Source of the DNA: Papio anubis
Lineage: Eukaryota > Chordata > Mammalia > Primates > Cercopithecidae
Assembly: GCF_008728515.1 (NCBI RefSeq)
Contig: NC_044981.1
Location: 131,441,937-131,505,936, forward strand
Length of the DNA stretch: 64,000 nucleotides
Reading direction: 5' to 3'
Under the pieces are notes generated by a model, which was given only the letters and a program-made list of their open reading frames with translations, was not told where the DNA came from and searched no databases. Positions within the stretch are counted from its first letter, which is position 1, and every line of letters starts with the position of its first letter. This document shows, piece after piece, positions 20,051 through 31,099 of the stretch. The position numbers and the translations under genes were made by a program.

Positions 20051-21937
20051 TTAAAGACCCTATTTTTCAGTTTTTCCCCATCCAGTTTTCAGTATTTAGA
20101 AATCCTGGCTCCGTGGTCAGGCCCTGAAAACTGTTCTGGGCCCCCCACCAGCTTTATTTACAACCCCACACAGTTCCCACACAGCTACAGATGGGTCCTG
20201 AGGCCTTAGTCTATCACAGATTTCTTTCTGGAATGCATGAGGAGTGACCCAGATTTTTCAAATGCCTACAATCTCCTTTGAAATAGCAGCTGCTTCAAAG
20301 GAAAGATCTATTATAGAAAATACAAACAAATATTTCAGCTGGGTGCTACTTGGAGATTTTATAATTTGCCCCTTACTAGGATTTTTTGCATTGGCAAACA
20401 GAAGGCATTCTGTCACCGTGAAGCATTTCAATTGATTAGAGTTCAGCATCACATAGCTAAAAGGCAAAAATAATCTTACCATTCATCTAACTAAGTAGAT
20501 CAGCCAGAACGCTTTATAAATACAATTCAAGAGAGCTAAGCAAGCTGTGATAGGAGATAAGACCTCTGTAACCAATTGCAAACACTGCTAATTTTTCTAA
20601 GCCCTTGGTCAAATCATTTTTTTCTAGGTATTGCCTTAGAGAAAAAGCCCTATTTCTAAATTTCTTCTGGAAGTGTGATTTTAAAAAAATCCATCTTATT
20701 GAAAATTTCTTGCCGTCGTAGGCTGTTCCTGAGACACCCCGTGACTTCTAATAGAAGAATATACCCTTAAGACAGATTAATTTTATAAACTATGACTTCT
20801 TAATCTTTATCTACACAACTGCACTGGGAATAGTACCTTGAATTCATTATGTTTTACAAATTAAATTTAAATTGATGAATTTCTCATGCATGCTACACAA
20901 AACCATCTACTCTATAATACTTATTTGTTAAATATTTGCACTGTGCTTGCTGGACATCACAAAAGACAAGGTTGTTGGTTTTGACTGGTGCCAAAAGATT
21001 TTTTAGATGAAAAATTAAGATTTAAAGAGACCGATAGGAAAATTAATTAATCCCATCTGGAACTCAAGTCCGCTGTTGGTAAGTAAACTATATTAAAATA
21101 AAATTCAATCCATCTTTAGTATAGGCATGTTCAAATTCTATTTACTATTTTATATAAATATTAATACTTCTAACAGCTTCATTAGGGGAGAAAAAAATTC
21201 CTTCCCATTATCTGGCAGTGGCAGGTAAAAAGCAGCACGAAAAATGTGCATTGGAAGCATCATCTACCTGAGCACTTGGTGACTTTGCCTGGGCACTCAG
21301 CTTCATGAACACAGAACCAGCATTTTAACCTCTGCCTGGGAATATCACAACCTGGTTCACCTTCCCGGCTCCCTCCTTATCTTGGCATCACCCCATCTGC
21401 TCTGCTGGCTTGGCTTAGCCTTAGCCCGGTGGGCTTTCTGGTCCTTTCCAGGACACAATGTCTAGGAAACCACTCCCCTCCACCCCACCTTGACCCTGAC
21501 TTCAGTCCCTGGATGAATTCCCTCCCTTTCCCTCAGAGTGGGCCTCACTCAGGACTGCAACCTCCGCTCCTCTCTCTCTGTAGCCACCATCCTCACGCAA
21601 TGGATTGATCACTGAGAAGCAGGTAAAACTCTAGAAAATGAACAAACAAGCACTTTAGATCAGAGTAATGGACAGGATCAGAAATCGCTGGTGTACATCT
21701 TTTCTCTGGGATGAGAGGTGCAGATTGTTTAATTCTTCACACTCAGTTCATGACACATTATCATCAAAGATCTCTACAAGGTTCCCCTTTTGTGTTGTTA
21801 AAAAAAAGTAAGTGAATTAATTACTTTTTATCTTATTACCATAACCAACTGCTTTTCCTCCACCCCTTTATGAAAAACCATTCTGACAAGTGTACATGAA
21901 TTTTTTTGTTAAGTGCATTGCTACAAAATTCTCATCG
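20051..21937. other. Single-copy sequence
   Basis: About 1.9 kb without a recognised repeat. 21300-21600 is C-rich relative to its surroundings and includes a pyrimidine tract followed by AG at about 21568-21584 that resembles a splice acceptor. I see no open exon or donor pairing and do not call one. Confidence 0.35.
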
Positions 21938-22016
21938 GTGTGTGTGTGTGACAGAGAGAGAGTGTGTGGGTGTGAGTGTGTGTGTGACAGAGAGAGAGAG
22001 TGTGTGTGTGTGTGTT
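21938..22016. repeat. (GT)n/(GA)n compound microsatellite
   Basis: GT runs alternate with 'gacagagagagag'. The whole pattern is present twice in tandem (a unit of about 40 bp), so the tract arose by duplication of a GT-GACAGAGA module. Confidence 0.9.
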
Positions 22017-22059
22017 ATAGATCTCATTCTGTTTCTTTTCTCACTTGGGATTATTTTTA

Positions 22060-22290
22060 AGCTTCATTATGTAGCTATGTATAACTCAATCTGTTACTTT
22101 TAACTACTGCACGATACCCCATGTGCACGTTCCCCACATAGATTCTACTCACTCTTCTAGTGTTGGTCACCCAGCCTGCCTAGAACTCCTGCCATTACAA
22201 ATAACATTGCAAACATCCTTACATGTCTCCCAGATGAAATGCCATGATCATTTCTTTAGGTTTATACTTGAGTGGATTTCCTGGGGCATC
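22060..22290 (-). mobile_element. Possible ancient L1M fragment
   Basis: 'attacaaataacattgcaaa' and 'gtttatacttgagtggattt' resemble the antisense 3' part of old L1 ORF2. The similarity is weak. Confidence 0.35.
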
Positions 22291-22299
22291 GTGGGCGGT

Positions 22300-22665
22300 A
22301 GATGCTATTGGTGCCATACCTACGTCTCCTTGTCTTACTGCAGGCCAGGCCTCCTTCACTGCCAACGGCGAGCACCTGCCCTCTCGTTCTCAGCAACCCT
22401 GAGCCAATGCATGAGGAGCGTTGTATATAAATACCCTAGCTCTTTCGCCCCTTGGATGGGAAAATTGGGAGGCTCTTGTTCTACACTGGCTCCTGGAAGT
22501 CCCCAGTTAAGCTCCAGTGACTCACAGCGGAACTTGCTTGAAAACATGCCCTTATTGAGTGCCTTCCCTTCCTACCAGCATATCCTGGCATCATCTCCTG
22601 AATAAGCCACTTCCACTTAAATCCTTATCTCAGAAGCTGTTTCTGGGAGAACCCAAACCAAGACG
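22300..22665 (+). repeat. LTR-like repeat, family unassigned
   Basis: A TATA-like 'gtatataaataccctagc' at about 22422-22440 is followed by 'gaataagccacttccactta' and the end block 'agctgtttctgggagaaccc'. Promoter-like box, then an A-rich signal, then this end is the layout of an ERV LTR. The plus-strand open frame 22123-22605 lies within it and is not a gene. Confidence 0.45.
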
Positions 22666-22944
22666 TAGAGGGTATGTATCTTCACCTTGACTCAGTAGTA
22701 TCAGGTTGCTCAACGGAATGACTGCCTGGATCGGGCTCCCAGCTGCAATGAGTCGAGGGCTGCCCAAGTCCCTCATCCTCTCCAACACCAGCAACGTCTA
22801 GCTTCCCCATTTGTGCCCATGTAACTGGCTTACAGTGATATCTCACTATTATTTTCATTTCTATTTCTCCAATTGCCAACCCTTTTGAACTTTTCTTTAT
22901 TTGGTGTGCTTCTGTCTTCATCTCTCTGTGAAACCCTGCTGCGA

Positions 22945-23200
22945 TGGAGACAATAATAACAGTGAACACTTAGATCATCCTTGCAATACTCACACCGCAT
23001 TCTTTGACTCACTTAATCATGACAGCAACCCTAGGTACTATTCTTATCATCATCTGCATTTTGAAGATAAGCCAAAGCATGAGATGTTAAGTGATTTGCC
23101 CAAAGCCACATGGCTACTAGGCAATAGAGCCGGAGTTTAAGCCAAGATTCAGGCTGAGAGTCTGTGCTTTGAGTCTTCTCTCTCTGCTGCCTTTTCCTAA
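22945..23200 (-). repeat. MIR SINE (antisense)
   Basis: 'aacagtgaacacttagatc', 'atgacagcaaccctaggta', 'attttgaagataagccaaag', 'agtgatttgcccaaagccac' and 'tgagagtctgtgctttgag' are the MIR consensus in reverse order along the plus strand. This is one of the better preserved MIRs in the window. Confidence 0.85.
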
Positions 23201-23451
23201 TCAATATTTGAAAAGCCTGACCCTCTTCTATCCTTCAGAGTCTCCTATTCCCCTTCCTGGTAAATGAAGAATGTCGGGAGTGAGTCCCGGAATTGGGCAC
23301 GGAACCTCTGCAACTGCACAGTGCAAAGTATACCTGGTCAGCGCAATCATTACAGAAAGAAATATTCTGCTTAACTAAATACTCTGGCTAATGGAAGATG
23401 ACATGACTATCAAATTGGGATGTAAAAAATAATACCCTAAAGAGATATAGT

Positions 23452-24092
23452 CTGTATTCATTTTCTATTTCTGCTATTAAAATTGCCACAAATTTAGTGG
23501 TTTAAAACAATACAAATGGATTATCCCATGATTCTTTAGGCCAGAAGTTCACACGAGCTCAATGGATTCCTCTGCCCTGGGTCCCAGAGATTGACATCAA
23601 AGTATCAGCTGACCCAGACTGTCACGTGAAGGCTCTGGGGGAGAAATTGCCGCCAAACTGATGCAGGTTGCTGGCAGAATTATGTTCTGAATTCTTGTTT
23701 CCTCGCTGGCTGAGTTCTGGTCTTTTCACTGGCTGGAGATGTGACCTTCGTCAGCAACATAAGGCCACCTACACTACCCATCATGCTGTAACCTCCGTCC
23801 TCAAACTAGCATTAGTGCATCCCATCCCCCTCACACCTCTAATCTCTCTGACTTCTGCTTCTGCTGCATCTCTCCTGACTTCAGTCACAGAACGTTCTCT
23901 GTGTTTAAGAGCTGTGCGATTAGATTGGGTCCACCTCAAAAATACAGGATAAACTCCCAATTTTATGGTCGGTTACCTTAATCACATCTGCAAAATCCCT
24001 TTGATATGTCATATAATATATCCATAGGTCCCAAGGATTAGGACATGGATGTCTCTGGAGGGCCACTGGGACATCACAAGGTTTTAGGAATC
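23452..24092 (-). repeat. MLT1D/E-type MaLR LTR
   Basis: Antisense: 'attgccacaaatttagtgg', 'ggccagaagttcacacgag', 'gaaggctctgggggagaaat', 'taccttaatcacatctgcaa' and 'aggattaggacatggatgtc' mirror the MLT1D-like order from 3' to 5'. It is longer than usual (about 640 bp), suggesting inserted or unalignable middle sequence near 23560-23900. Confidence 0.65.
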
Positions 24093-24109
24093 TGGGGTCA
24101 CCATTGCAA

Positions 24110-24275
24110 ATTTCAATGGGGGTAATAATAATACCTACTTAGAGGATGATTATGAGAATTAAGTAAGTTAATATTTGTAAAGTGCTTAGAACAATGTCTG
24201 GAAAGTACTATATAAGTGCTTGTTGAATGGACACATGGATGGATGAATGAATGAAATAAATGCTGGAATAAATGA
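24110..24275 (+). repeat. MIR SINE 3' part with (GAAT)/(GGAT) run
   Basis: 'ggtaataataatacctactt', 'gagaattaagtaagttaata' and 'aaagtgcttagaacaatgtc' are MIR. It ends in a short GGAT/GAAT repeat (24230-24258). Confidence 0.8.
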
Positions 24276-24689
24276 AGTTCTGAATTTACTTTAAAGGTTA
24301 GAAGTATAGGTGGCTAAGCTGAATCTTTTGTCATCTAACAGCAAAAATGGGACGTATTAAGTAGCTTACAGAACTGATTTACTTTAAGGCCCAGTTAGTC
24401 AATAAATCTCTGCTCTGGCGTGGACTTCAGGATAGATAATCCCACATGTCACATCATACACTGTGGGTTGTTTTAGAGCATTTACGGCCCTTGCCTTGGT
24501 ATCCGTAGACATACAGATTTCCTGGAAGTTGAGAAGTAGATACAGGCTTTTGTCTACACTTGATGGAAACTCTTAACTTCCATATTCCCGTAACTCTCCA
24601 CAGTCCCTTTGCTGTATTCAGGACAGAGATCATGGACAGAGAGACCGTAAACACTAGGCTATTTTCTAGTTTCAGAGTGCTTTCATCTC
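24276..24689. other. Unassigned sequence
   Basis: No repeat or gene recognised. Confidence 0.4.
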
Positions 24690-24900
24690 CTGAAGAAGCA
24701 GCATGATAAAGTGAATTTGAATCTTGCCTCTGCTATTTACTGGCTATTTGTTTTTGGAAAACTTCCACATCCTAGATGCAAAACGGAGTTAGTAATAACC
24801 GCCTTCAGCTGCTGTTAGAACTATAACCAACGTAATCTCGCTACCTAGTGGTGCCTGACACATGAAATATGGACTCAGAAAATGGCTACTATTATCATAA
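24690..24900 (+). repeat. MIR SINE
   Basis: 'cagcatgataaagtgaattt', 'ttgcctctgctatttactgg' and 'aaaacggagttagtaataac' follow the MIR order from its 5' end. Confidence 0.75.
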
Positions 24901-25029
24901 CATTATTTCTAGGCATGCCAGATAAAATATATGATGTCAGTTAAGTTTGAATTCCAAAGAAACAATAAATACTGTTTTGTACATCCAAAATATTGGGTGG
25001 AATATAATTTACACTGTTTTTATTTGCTA

Positions 25030-25165
25030 AATCTTGCAACTCTATTTCATTTGACCCTTATGACACCATGGAAATACATATTGTTCTCACTATTCAGGAG
25101 AGGAAACTGGAGCTCAGCAAAAGTGTTACAAAGTGATCACAAATACATTGAGAGATAGAACCTGT
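25030..25165 (-). repeat. MIR SINE (antisense)
   Basis: 'atttgacccttatgacacca', 'caggagaggaaactggagct' and 'acaaagtgatcacaaatac' mark an antisense MIR. Confidence 0.65.
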
Positions 25166-25194
25166 TTTGCTTTGCTTTTACCAAGATCTTGTCC

Positions 25195-25310
25195 TCCCCT
25201 CTAAAGGAAACTCTTGCTTTTCTCTCTTTATCTTCATCCCACCTCCAAGGTGCTTAACACAGTCACCTAAACATAAGTGCTCCATACATAGACTGTTGAC
25301 ATGAACAGAC
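25195..25310 (+). repeat. Possible L2 3' end
   Basis: 'ccacctccaaggtgcttaac' and 'agtgctccatacatagactg' resemble an L2 terminus. The match is weak. Confidence 0.4.
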
Positions 25311-26618
25311 AAAGGAATAGCATGGAATTGTTATGCTACAACAGACCCTCGCACACTGCAGACAAGAGTGCTACCGCCTCTCCAAACAGGAGAACTGACT
25401 TGAAACAAATGGAAAGAGATGAGGTGAATGTAAAAGAAAGATGAACATTCATTCTACTCTTAGTTCATACTGATAGAGTGTTATCTTTCAGGCAATATTT
25501 ATTAAGAGTCTGCTGTGTGTACCCAGAAATGAGCTTGCTCCCAGTAGGTGTGAAGTAGGTGGACAGGGAGATATCTCGAGTAGATCATTAAGATCCTCAA
25601 GGTCAGGAGCCAGGACGTTTTCTTGTGTTTTGTATCATGGCCACATATCCCCAGCTCCCACCTGCATTATATTAACTGCATCTTGTTCCTTGTGTTTTAT
25701 TAGTGTCCTCGCCAAAAAGCGAATAGAGGAACTAAAGTTCGACTAAGTATTGACTACTAACATCCCAGTTGAGGTTTAGGTTGTCTGCGAGATTTCACTA
25801 AGCCAGGTCTGAGTTATAACAGCCATCAAAGATTTGGCCTTATCAGTAATGATATCATGAAGGAGGTAGAAGAACTTTAGACTCAGCTTTGAGTTACTCT
25901 CTTTTGGAGACAAGCCAATTTAAAAGAAGTCACCATAAACGTAGAGTTCAGGGATAAATCTCTGAGATTCTATTGCAGGCAAACTCCAGGAGAAGTGTAA
26001 TTTCCACAAAGCATCTGTCTCAGGTCCTTTTTCAGTCTCTTGGGAAGAACTCATATTTCTTATTTCTGCAATCACACACACAAAAAATTGTTTCCTATAG
26101 TTAAGTACATACTCAGAAAGAAGAACACACTAGTGCTGAGGGCTTCTGTAAGTTGTTAACTCACGTGGCTACACCAGGAACCCTTCCGTAAGGAGAAAGG
26201 AGGCCTTCAGATTACCACTGCGCCCAGAAGCCTTTCGCTTCTCTTTCTACCCATACATTTTGCAGACTTTTTCACAACTATTTCCACAGCCTCTTTTTTT
26301 TTTTTTTTAACCATTGCAATGGTGCCCTTTTCTACCAATTTTAGCTTTACTTACATTGACTTACTTGGTTTTATGGAGAGACTGAATTCGGAGTATTATT
26401 TTTAATCCTTATGAAAGAAAGTCCCCATTCACCCTTTCTATAATCGTAACAGTCTGATCTGGCATCTCCTTGAGAAGGAAATATCTACACAGTGTGAAAG
26501 TGCTTACAGCAGCCCGAAGAGAGCCAGGCCAACTGGGCCAAAGGAACTGCCTATTGACAACACCTGTATCTCAGCTCATTTCTACACACATAGGCTGGAA
26601 ATGTCTGCTGTGAAATTG
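25311..26618. other. Single-copy sequence
   Basis: About 1.3 kb with only a T run at 26295-26308. A possible L2 trace lies at about 25590-25660. No gene is seen. Confidence 0.4.
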
Positions 26619-26630
26619 CAATTGTTTACT

Positions 26631-26789
26631 TTTTTTTTTTGAGACAGTTTCTGGCTCTATCACCCAGGCTAGAGTGAAGTGGGCATAATGACAACTCACC
26701 ACAGCCTCAAACTGCTGAGCTCGAGCGATTCTCCTGCCTCAGCATCTCAAGTAACTGGGACTACACGCGTGCACCACCACACCCAGCCT
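26631..26789 (-). mobile_element. Alu-related monomer (FRAM/FLAM-like)
   Basis: A single Alu arm in antisense: T tail, 'gagacagtttctggctctat', 'cacagcctcaaactgctgag', 'caccacacccagcc'. It has a perfect 12-bp target-site duplication, caattgtttact, at 26619-26630 and 26790-26801. It is therefore a complete insertion of a monomer, not a broken dimer. Confidence 0.88.
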
Positions 26790-26854
26790 CAATTGTTTAC
26801 TGTCTAATAAATCAACAAATCATTTAACTCAAGAACCAATTTTTCCTTAAATCA

Positions 26855-26985
26855 GTTTCTCAAAGTGGAGCCATGGACCACTTACATCAGATTCACCCTG
26901 GGATTCTTACATAACAGGCAGACTTTGGGGCTCCACTCCAGACCCACCACCAAGTCAGGCTTTTAAATTAAAAGTGAGTTTTTAA
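26855..26985 (-). repeat. MER5A (hAT-Charlie)
   Basis: 'tcagtttctcaaagtggagc', 'catggaccacttacatcaga', 'ttcaccctgggattcttaca' and 'tccactccagacccaccacc' match MER5A in antisense. Confidence 0.75.
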
Positions 26986-29084
26986 AACCTTGCCTTAGAG
27001 AAGGTATTCTAAATGTGATTCTAATTGAATTTGATGACTTATTTCCTCCATTGACTAGCTAGTATTGTCTAGGTAATAACCACCTCTGACTATATCACTT
27101 AATTATACTCTCTGGGCCCATGTACCTAGGTCAAGAATGGATCTGGGAGCCGTATAGTGGCCACATCTGAGAGGAACCCTGGGTAGTGCCAAGGATCCAC
27201 CCAGGCTGGGTGGGGTCAGTCATCCGTTGCAGCACCAAGCCGCATGATCTTGTGATTTCTCTATAATGTGTTTAGTACCCACAGAACCCTCTAGACTGAG
27301 ACAGCCTCCATTTAATCTACTTTTGAGGAGGGAAGATAAGAATGTGTAATGCCACACAAAGGAAATGAGAATTATAGAAAGCAACTGAAGTAATTTTAGC
27401 AAGCATATATATGCTAATATACTGAAACTACAAATTGAATCTCCTGTGGTTTTTCTATAAACTTTCAATCTCCCCTCACTGGAGATTAGTAAAATCATTA
27501 GCCAGATAGAGTGAAAGGAATTATATTTTTTCCAGGTCTGGTCTGGATTTTCTTTCTTTGTCTAGCATCTGCATTGTGTCCCGCTTCTCTTCTGCTTAGA
27601 CTGCTCTTTGCTGGAATCGTCATTCCTCATTTTTTGACAATACCAGCATTTAAACACTTCCAGACTCCCTCGAATGTTCGAAGTTTAGATCCTACATGCT
27701 GAGATGGTATGAATTGGATTTCTGTGCTCTATCTCACTCTCTAAACAAAGTATTTCCCCCAGAGTTCCAATCCCTCTGAAAAAATGTCTTTTCCTGGAGG
27801 AAGCGACACAGTCCTTAGTCTGGCCTTTGGCTCTGTGCCTCCTAGAGGTTGCCTGTCACTGTCACAGGAAGACTGCAAGTCTCTTCATTTTACTAGGTGA
27901 GTAGACATTCTAGGTTGAGACCCCTCTACTCTGAAAAAATTCCCAGTTACACAAAAACCCTTGCATTTTATCATATTTCCTGTTATCAAACACTCTCAGA
28001 GTCACCTGAGGTCTTTCTGCCTCTGTCAGGTAGGCTATATGCCCCTGACCTGCATAACCCTCCCAACCTATCTGCAGGTAAAAGAATGAAGTGAATTATC
28101 CCTTCCTGAGGGGCATAGTACACAGGTACCCAGTCTATGACACTCTGCTTTTAGGAAAAGCAGAAGTTGGTGGGAAGCTTCTTTGTCTAGTGGGTGTTCT
28201 GCCATCACAGAGCAGCCCACGAGGTGAGGCATAGGTCCATCCATGTGGTTTGTGTTACATGCAGAGATGTTCATATGTTATATGCAGAGATGATGCTGCT
28301 CCTGTTTGCCGTGTGTGATAGAACAAACTCACAATCCAGGAATATTCATAACAGGAGCTTTGGATGCATGAGAAAGAGGCGGTAAAGTTGAAGGAGGTTC
28401 TTCTATTCTCCTCCCTTAGGAATAAGTTTAGTTAGTGTTCATCTGGTTCAAATAAAGATAATAATCATGTAAGTATTAAAATTTTTATCAAAATTTGAGC
28501 TATTGTGGAAATCAGATGATAATAATAATGAGTAGAAAGATGATTTTACTTGATGCTTTATAGGTATTGGTGGACTTAAAATGAAGTCCTCTAAAGTAGA
28601 AGCTGAATTTTAAACAGTCCTTGGATTTTGTTCAAATTCAATTTTCAAAAGAATGAGATGCCACAATTTTTTAAATCACTCCAGAAGATTAGTCTTTCTC
28701 AAAAATTGACTATTCCTCAAGGAAAACATTCTATAATGAAAGGCAATAAAGATCTATAATTGCATGTAATGAAACTTTTCTAATCAATTTGGGCAGGGAA
28801 CTGAATCAACTTGAAAATCCTGGCCTGCAAATTTTTGGTCCTCCAGCTAAATAAAGCACCAGTAGAGCCGTTTATATTTGCTGTTGTTTTTTAACCAGAA
28901 TTATTTTGAAAATAGAAATTACATAGGACTGAAATATCAAAATAGAAACTTGATGTACTAGAATAACCTGCCTTGGGAAAGAACAAAAAGGATCATTCTT
29001 GATTTTTAAAATGGATTTAGCTGTAGAAATATCATCTCCCTCTATGCAGGAAACAAAGACATACATAAGTGTGACAATGGATCC
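26986..29084. other. Repeat-poor single-copy sequence
   Basis: The longest stretch (2.1 kb) in which I recognise no interspersed repeat. Open frames are short, overlap on both strands and carry no domain. It is a candidate place for conserved non-coding sequence, which cannot be judged from one genome. Confidence 0.4.
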
Positions 29085-29155
29085 AAGACACTCATTTATT
29101 CATTCAACAGATATTCATTTGTACCAAGAACTGGTCCAGCCAACACATGTAATGG
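29085..29155 (-). repeat. L2/MIR-type 3' end (antisense)
   Basis: 'ctcatttattcattcaacag' and 'atattcatttgtaccaagaa' mirror the L2 terminus. Confidence 0.55.
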
Positions 29156-29251
29156 CCGTTTCTTTTCTTTAGTCTTTTGGATCAGATACCAATAATACAT
29201 GCTAGCCAAAACATTTCCAAAGATAAAGATGTTTATAAAGTAAAATTGTTC

Positions 29252-29543
29252 AGCTGGGTGCAGTGGCTCATGGCTGTAATCCTAGAACTTTGGGAGACTG
29301 AGGCGGGTGGATCACTTAAGGTCAGGAGTTCAAGACCAGCCTGGCCAACATGGCAAAACCCTGTCTCTACTAAAAATACAAAAATTAGCCGGGCGTAGTT
29401 TTGGGCGCCAGTAATCCCAGTTACTCAAGAGACTGAGGCAGGAGAATCACTTCAATCCTGGAGGAGGAGGCTGTAGTAAGCTGAGATTGCACCACTGCAC
29501 TCCAGCCTGGGGGACAGAGCAAGACCGTTCCAAAAAAAAAAAA
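29252..29543 (+). mobile_element. AluS
   Basis: Sense full-length Alu: 'agctgggtgcagtggctcat', 'gaggcgggtggatcacttaa', 'ccaacatggcaaaaccctg' and 'actgcactccagcctggggg', with a 12-A tail. Confidence 0.9.
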
Positions 29544-29689
29544 AGTTGTTTTCCTTTCACTCTCAAATGGGTGTTAACAAAGCTTTGTTAATCCCACTGA
29601 AAATTTCAAATAAATTCATCTGTGCTTCTTCATTTACTTAAATAATCGTATGAACAAATATTTTTCATTTTCCTTACATTACCATATGT

Positions 29690-30097
29690 TATAAACACAG
29701 GCATGTATATATACATATTACTCTATAACTTTTTCCACTTTATTATATGTTGGTATATGACTAAGACAACATGTAGGGATATACCTCATTATTTTTCTTA
29801 ACTACGTGGTGTTCTATAGTCTAAATTTCTATAATTTAAAAAATGCAATTATTATCTTATTGAAAGATCTTCCATTTTTTCTTGTTTTTATACAAAAGAA
29901 AATTGCCACAATAAACATTCTTTAACATATAAATTTATATGCAAATTATTTTTCTGTAAATATATGCTCAAATATATACATGGTATATCCGTTTTTAATT
30001 TTCATAAAAATGCCAGATTACTTTAGCATGATCTATGGCAATTTATAAGAAAGCAACAAAGTGTGTGAGTTCTTCACATCCAAGCCAGCACTTGATA
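29690..30097 (-). mobile_element. Ancient L1M fragment, first of three blocks
   Basis: Antisense old L1: 'cttaactacgtggtgttcta', 'gccacaataaacattcttta', 'cttcacatccaagccagcac'. The next L1 text ('tttatttttaatttgcattt' type) resumes at 31008 and again at 31715, so one L1 was split by later insertions. Confidence 0.6.
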
Positions 30098-30630
30098 TTA
30101 TAAAGGAGGAAACATTTTAGGTTTTCCAGCTGGAGCACTGTGAACTGACTGACAAAAGACAGGTGAACTAGAGTAAAACAGAAGTTTATTAGCATGTGCG
30201 TCACTCATACACATGAGTGCGCTCAGCAATGAGTAACTCAAAGGGGTGGTTAGAACTTGGGCTTAAGTAGCATCCCAACAGAAGAACAAAAAATGTTTAG
30301 AGAAGTGACAAGGCAAAGGAAAAGGAATTTGAGTCTCTAGGACCCCAAGTTGTGGGAAGGCAAATATATGGTGGAAACAAATGGAAGATAAAGACTAGTG
30401 TCGTTTGTTAAGTAGATTCCCCTAATGCTCTGATAAAGGTTTAGAGTTGTCTCTGATAATTGGCTTCTGTCCTTCCTGGAAGAGAGGGGCAGGAAGACAC
30501 AGTGACAAATTTATATCCTGCTTTTAGGCAAATAGGGAAGGGCAGAGAGCTTTGCTTTGCTTTTTCTCAGTTGTCTTCAGCTCAAAATAATCCTTTTGCC
30601 AAAGTAGCATATATTGGAGTGGCTTAGTCC
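30098..30630 (-). repeat. LTR (same family as 3395-3915), left arm of second head-to-head pair
   Basis: Homologous to 3395-3915 in the same order: 'gagtaactcaaaggggtggt', 'ggtttagagttgtctctga', 'aatttatatcctgctttta', 'aagtagcatatattggagt'. On the minus strand it holds AATAAA (reverse 'tttatt' at about 30185) and a U5-like 'acctgtcttttgtc'. It interrupts the ancient L1. Confidence 0.65.
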
Positions 30631-30652
30631 ACTTCAATATTAGCAATATTTT

Positions 30653-30936
30653 GGCCAGGTGTGGTGATTCATGCCTGTAATCCCAGCACTTTGGGAGGCC
30701 AAGGCGGGTGGATCACTTGAGGGCAGGAGTTCAAGAGCAGCCTGGCCAACATGGTGAAACCCCGTCTGTTCTAAAAATACAAAAATTAGCCAGGCATGGT
30801 GGTGCACGTCTGTAATCCCAGCTACTTGGGAGGCTGAGGCATGAGAATCACTTGAACCTGGAAGGTGGAGATTGCAGTGAACCAACATCACAACCACTGC
30901 ACTCCAGCCTGGGCAACAGAGCAAGACTCCATCTCA
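30653..30936 (+). mobile_element. AluS
   Basis: Sense full-length Alu: 'ggccaggtgtggtgattcat', 'aaggcgggtggatcacttga', 'ccaacatggtgaaaccccgt', 'gcaagactccatctcaaa'. The direct repeat caatatttt at 30644-30652 and 30999-31007 encloses the Alu and the microsatellite that follows. Confidence 0.92.
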
Positions 30937-30937
30937 A

Positions 30938-30976
<39 letters not shown>

Positions 30977-30998
30977 GACACACACACACACATATAAT
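30937..30998. repeat. (TA)n(CA)n microsatellite in an Alu tail
   Basis: A TA run followed by CA units with one 'ga' interruption. It takes the place of the A-tail of the AluS at 30653 and lies inside that Alu's target-site duplication. Confidence 0.95.
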
Positions 30999-31007
30999 CA
31001 ATATTTT

Positions 31008-31099
31008 AATTTTGGAGTCTAATAGTTGAAAATGGTAGTTGTTTTTATTTTAATTTGCATTTTTAAGATGACCAATAAAGTTCATATATTTATTGAACC
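31008..31099 (-). mobile_element. Ancient L1M fragment, second block
   Basis: 'attttaatttgcatttttaa' followed by 'gatgaccaataaagttcat' is the antisense L1 ORF2-end text that follows directly after the block at 29690-30097 in an intact L1. Confidence 0.55.

Noticed and set aside
21560..21600. Pyrimidine tract plus AG resembling a splice acceptor
   Set aside because: No downstream open exon with a donor site could be defined; such motifs are frequent by chance in C-rich DNA.
22423..22436. TATA-like box (tatataaata) as a cellular promoter
   Set aside because: It lies in an LTR-like repeat; it is better explained as a decayed retroviral U3 element, and no downstream gene is visible.
22123..22605. 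160-codon plus-strand open frame
   Set aside because: It spans old L1-like and LTR-like sequence, has no recognisable domain and no splice or promoter context.
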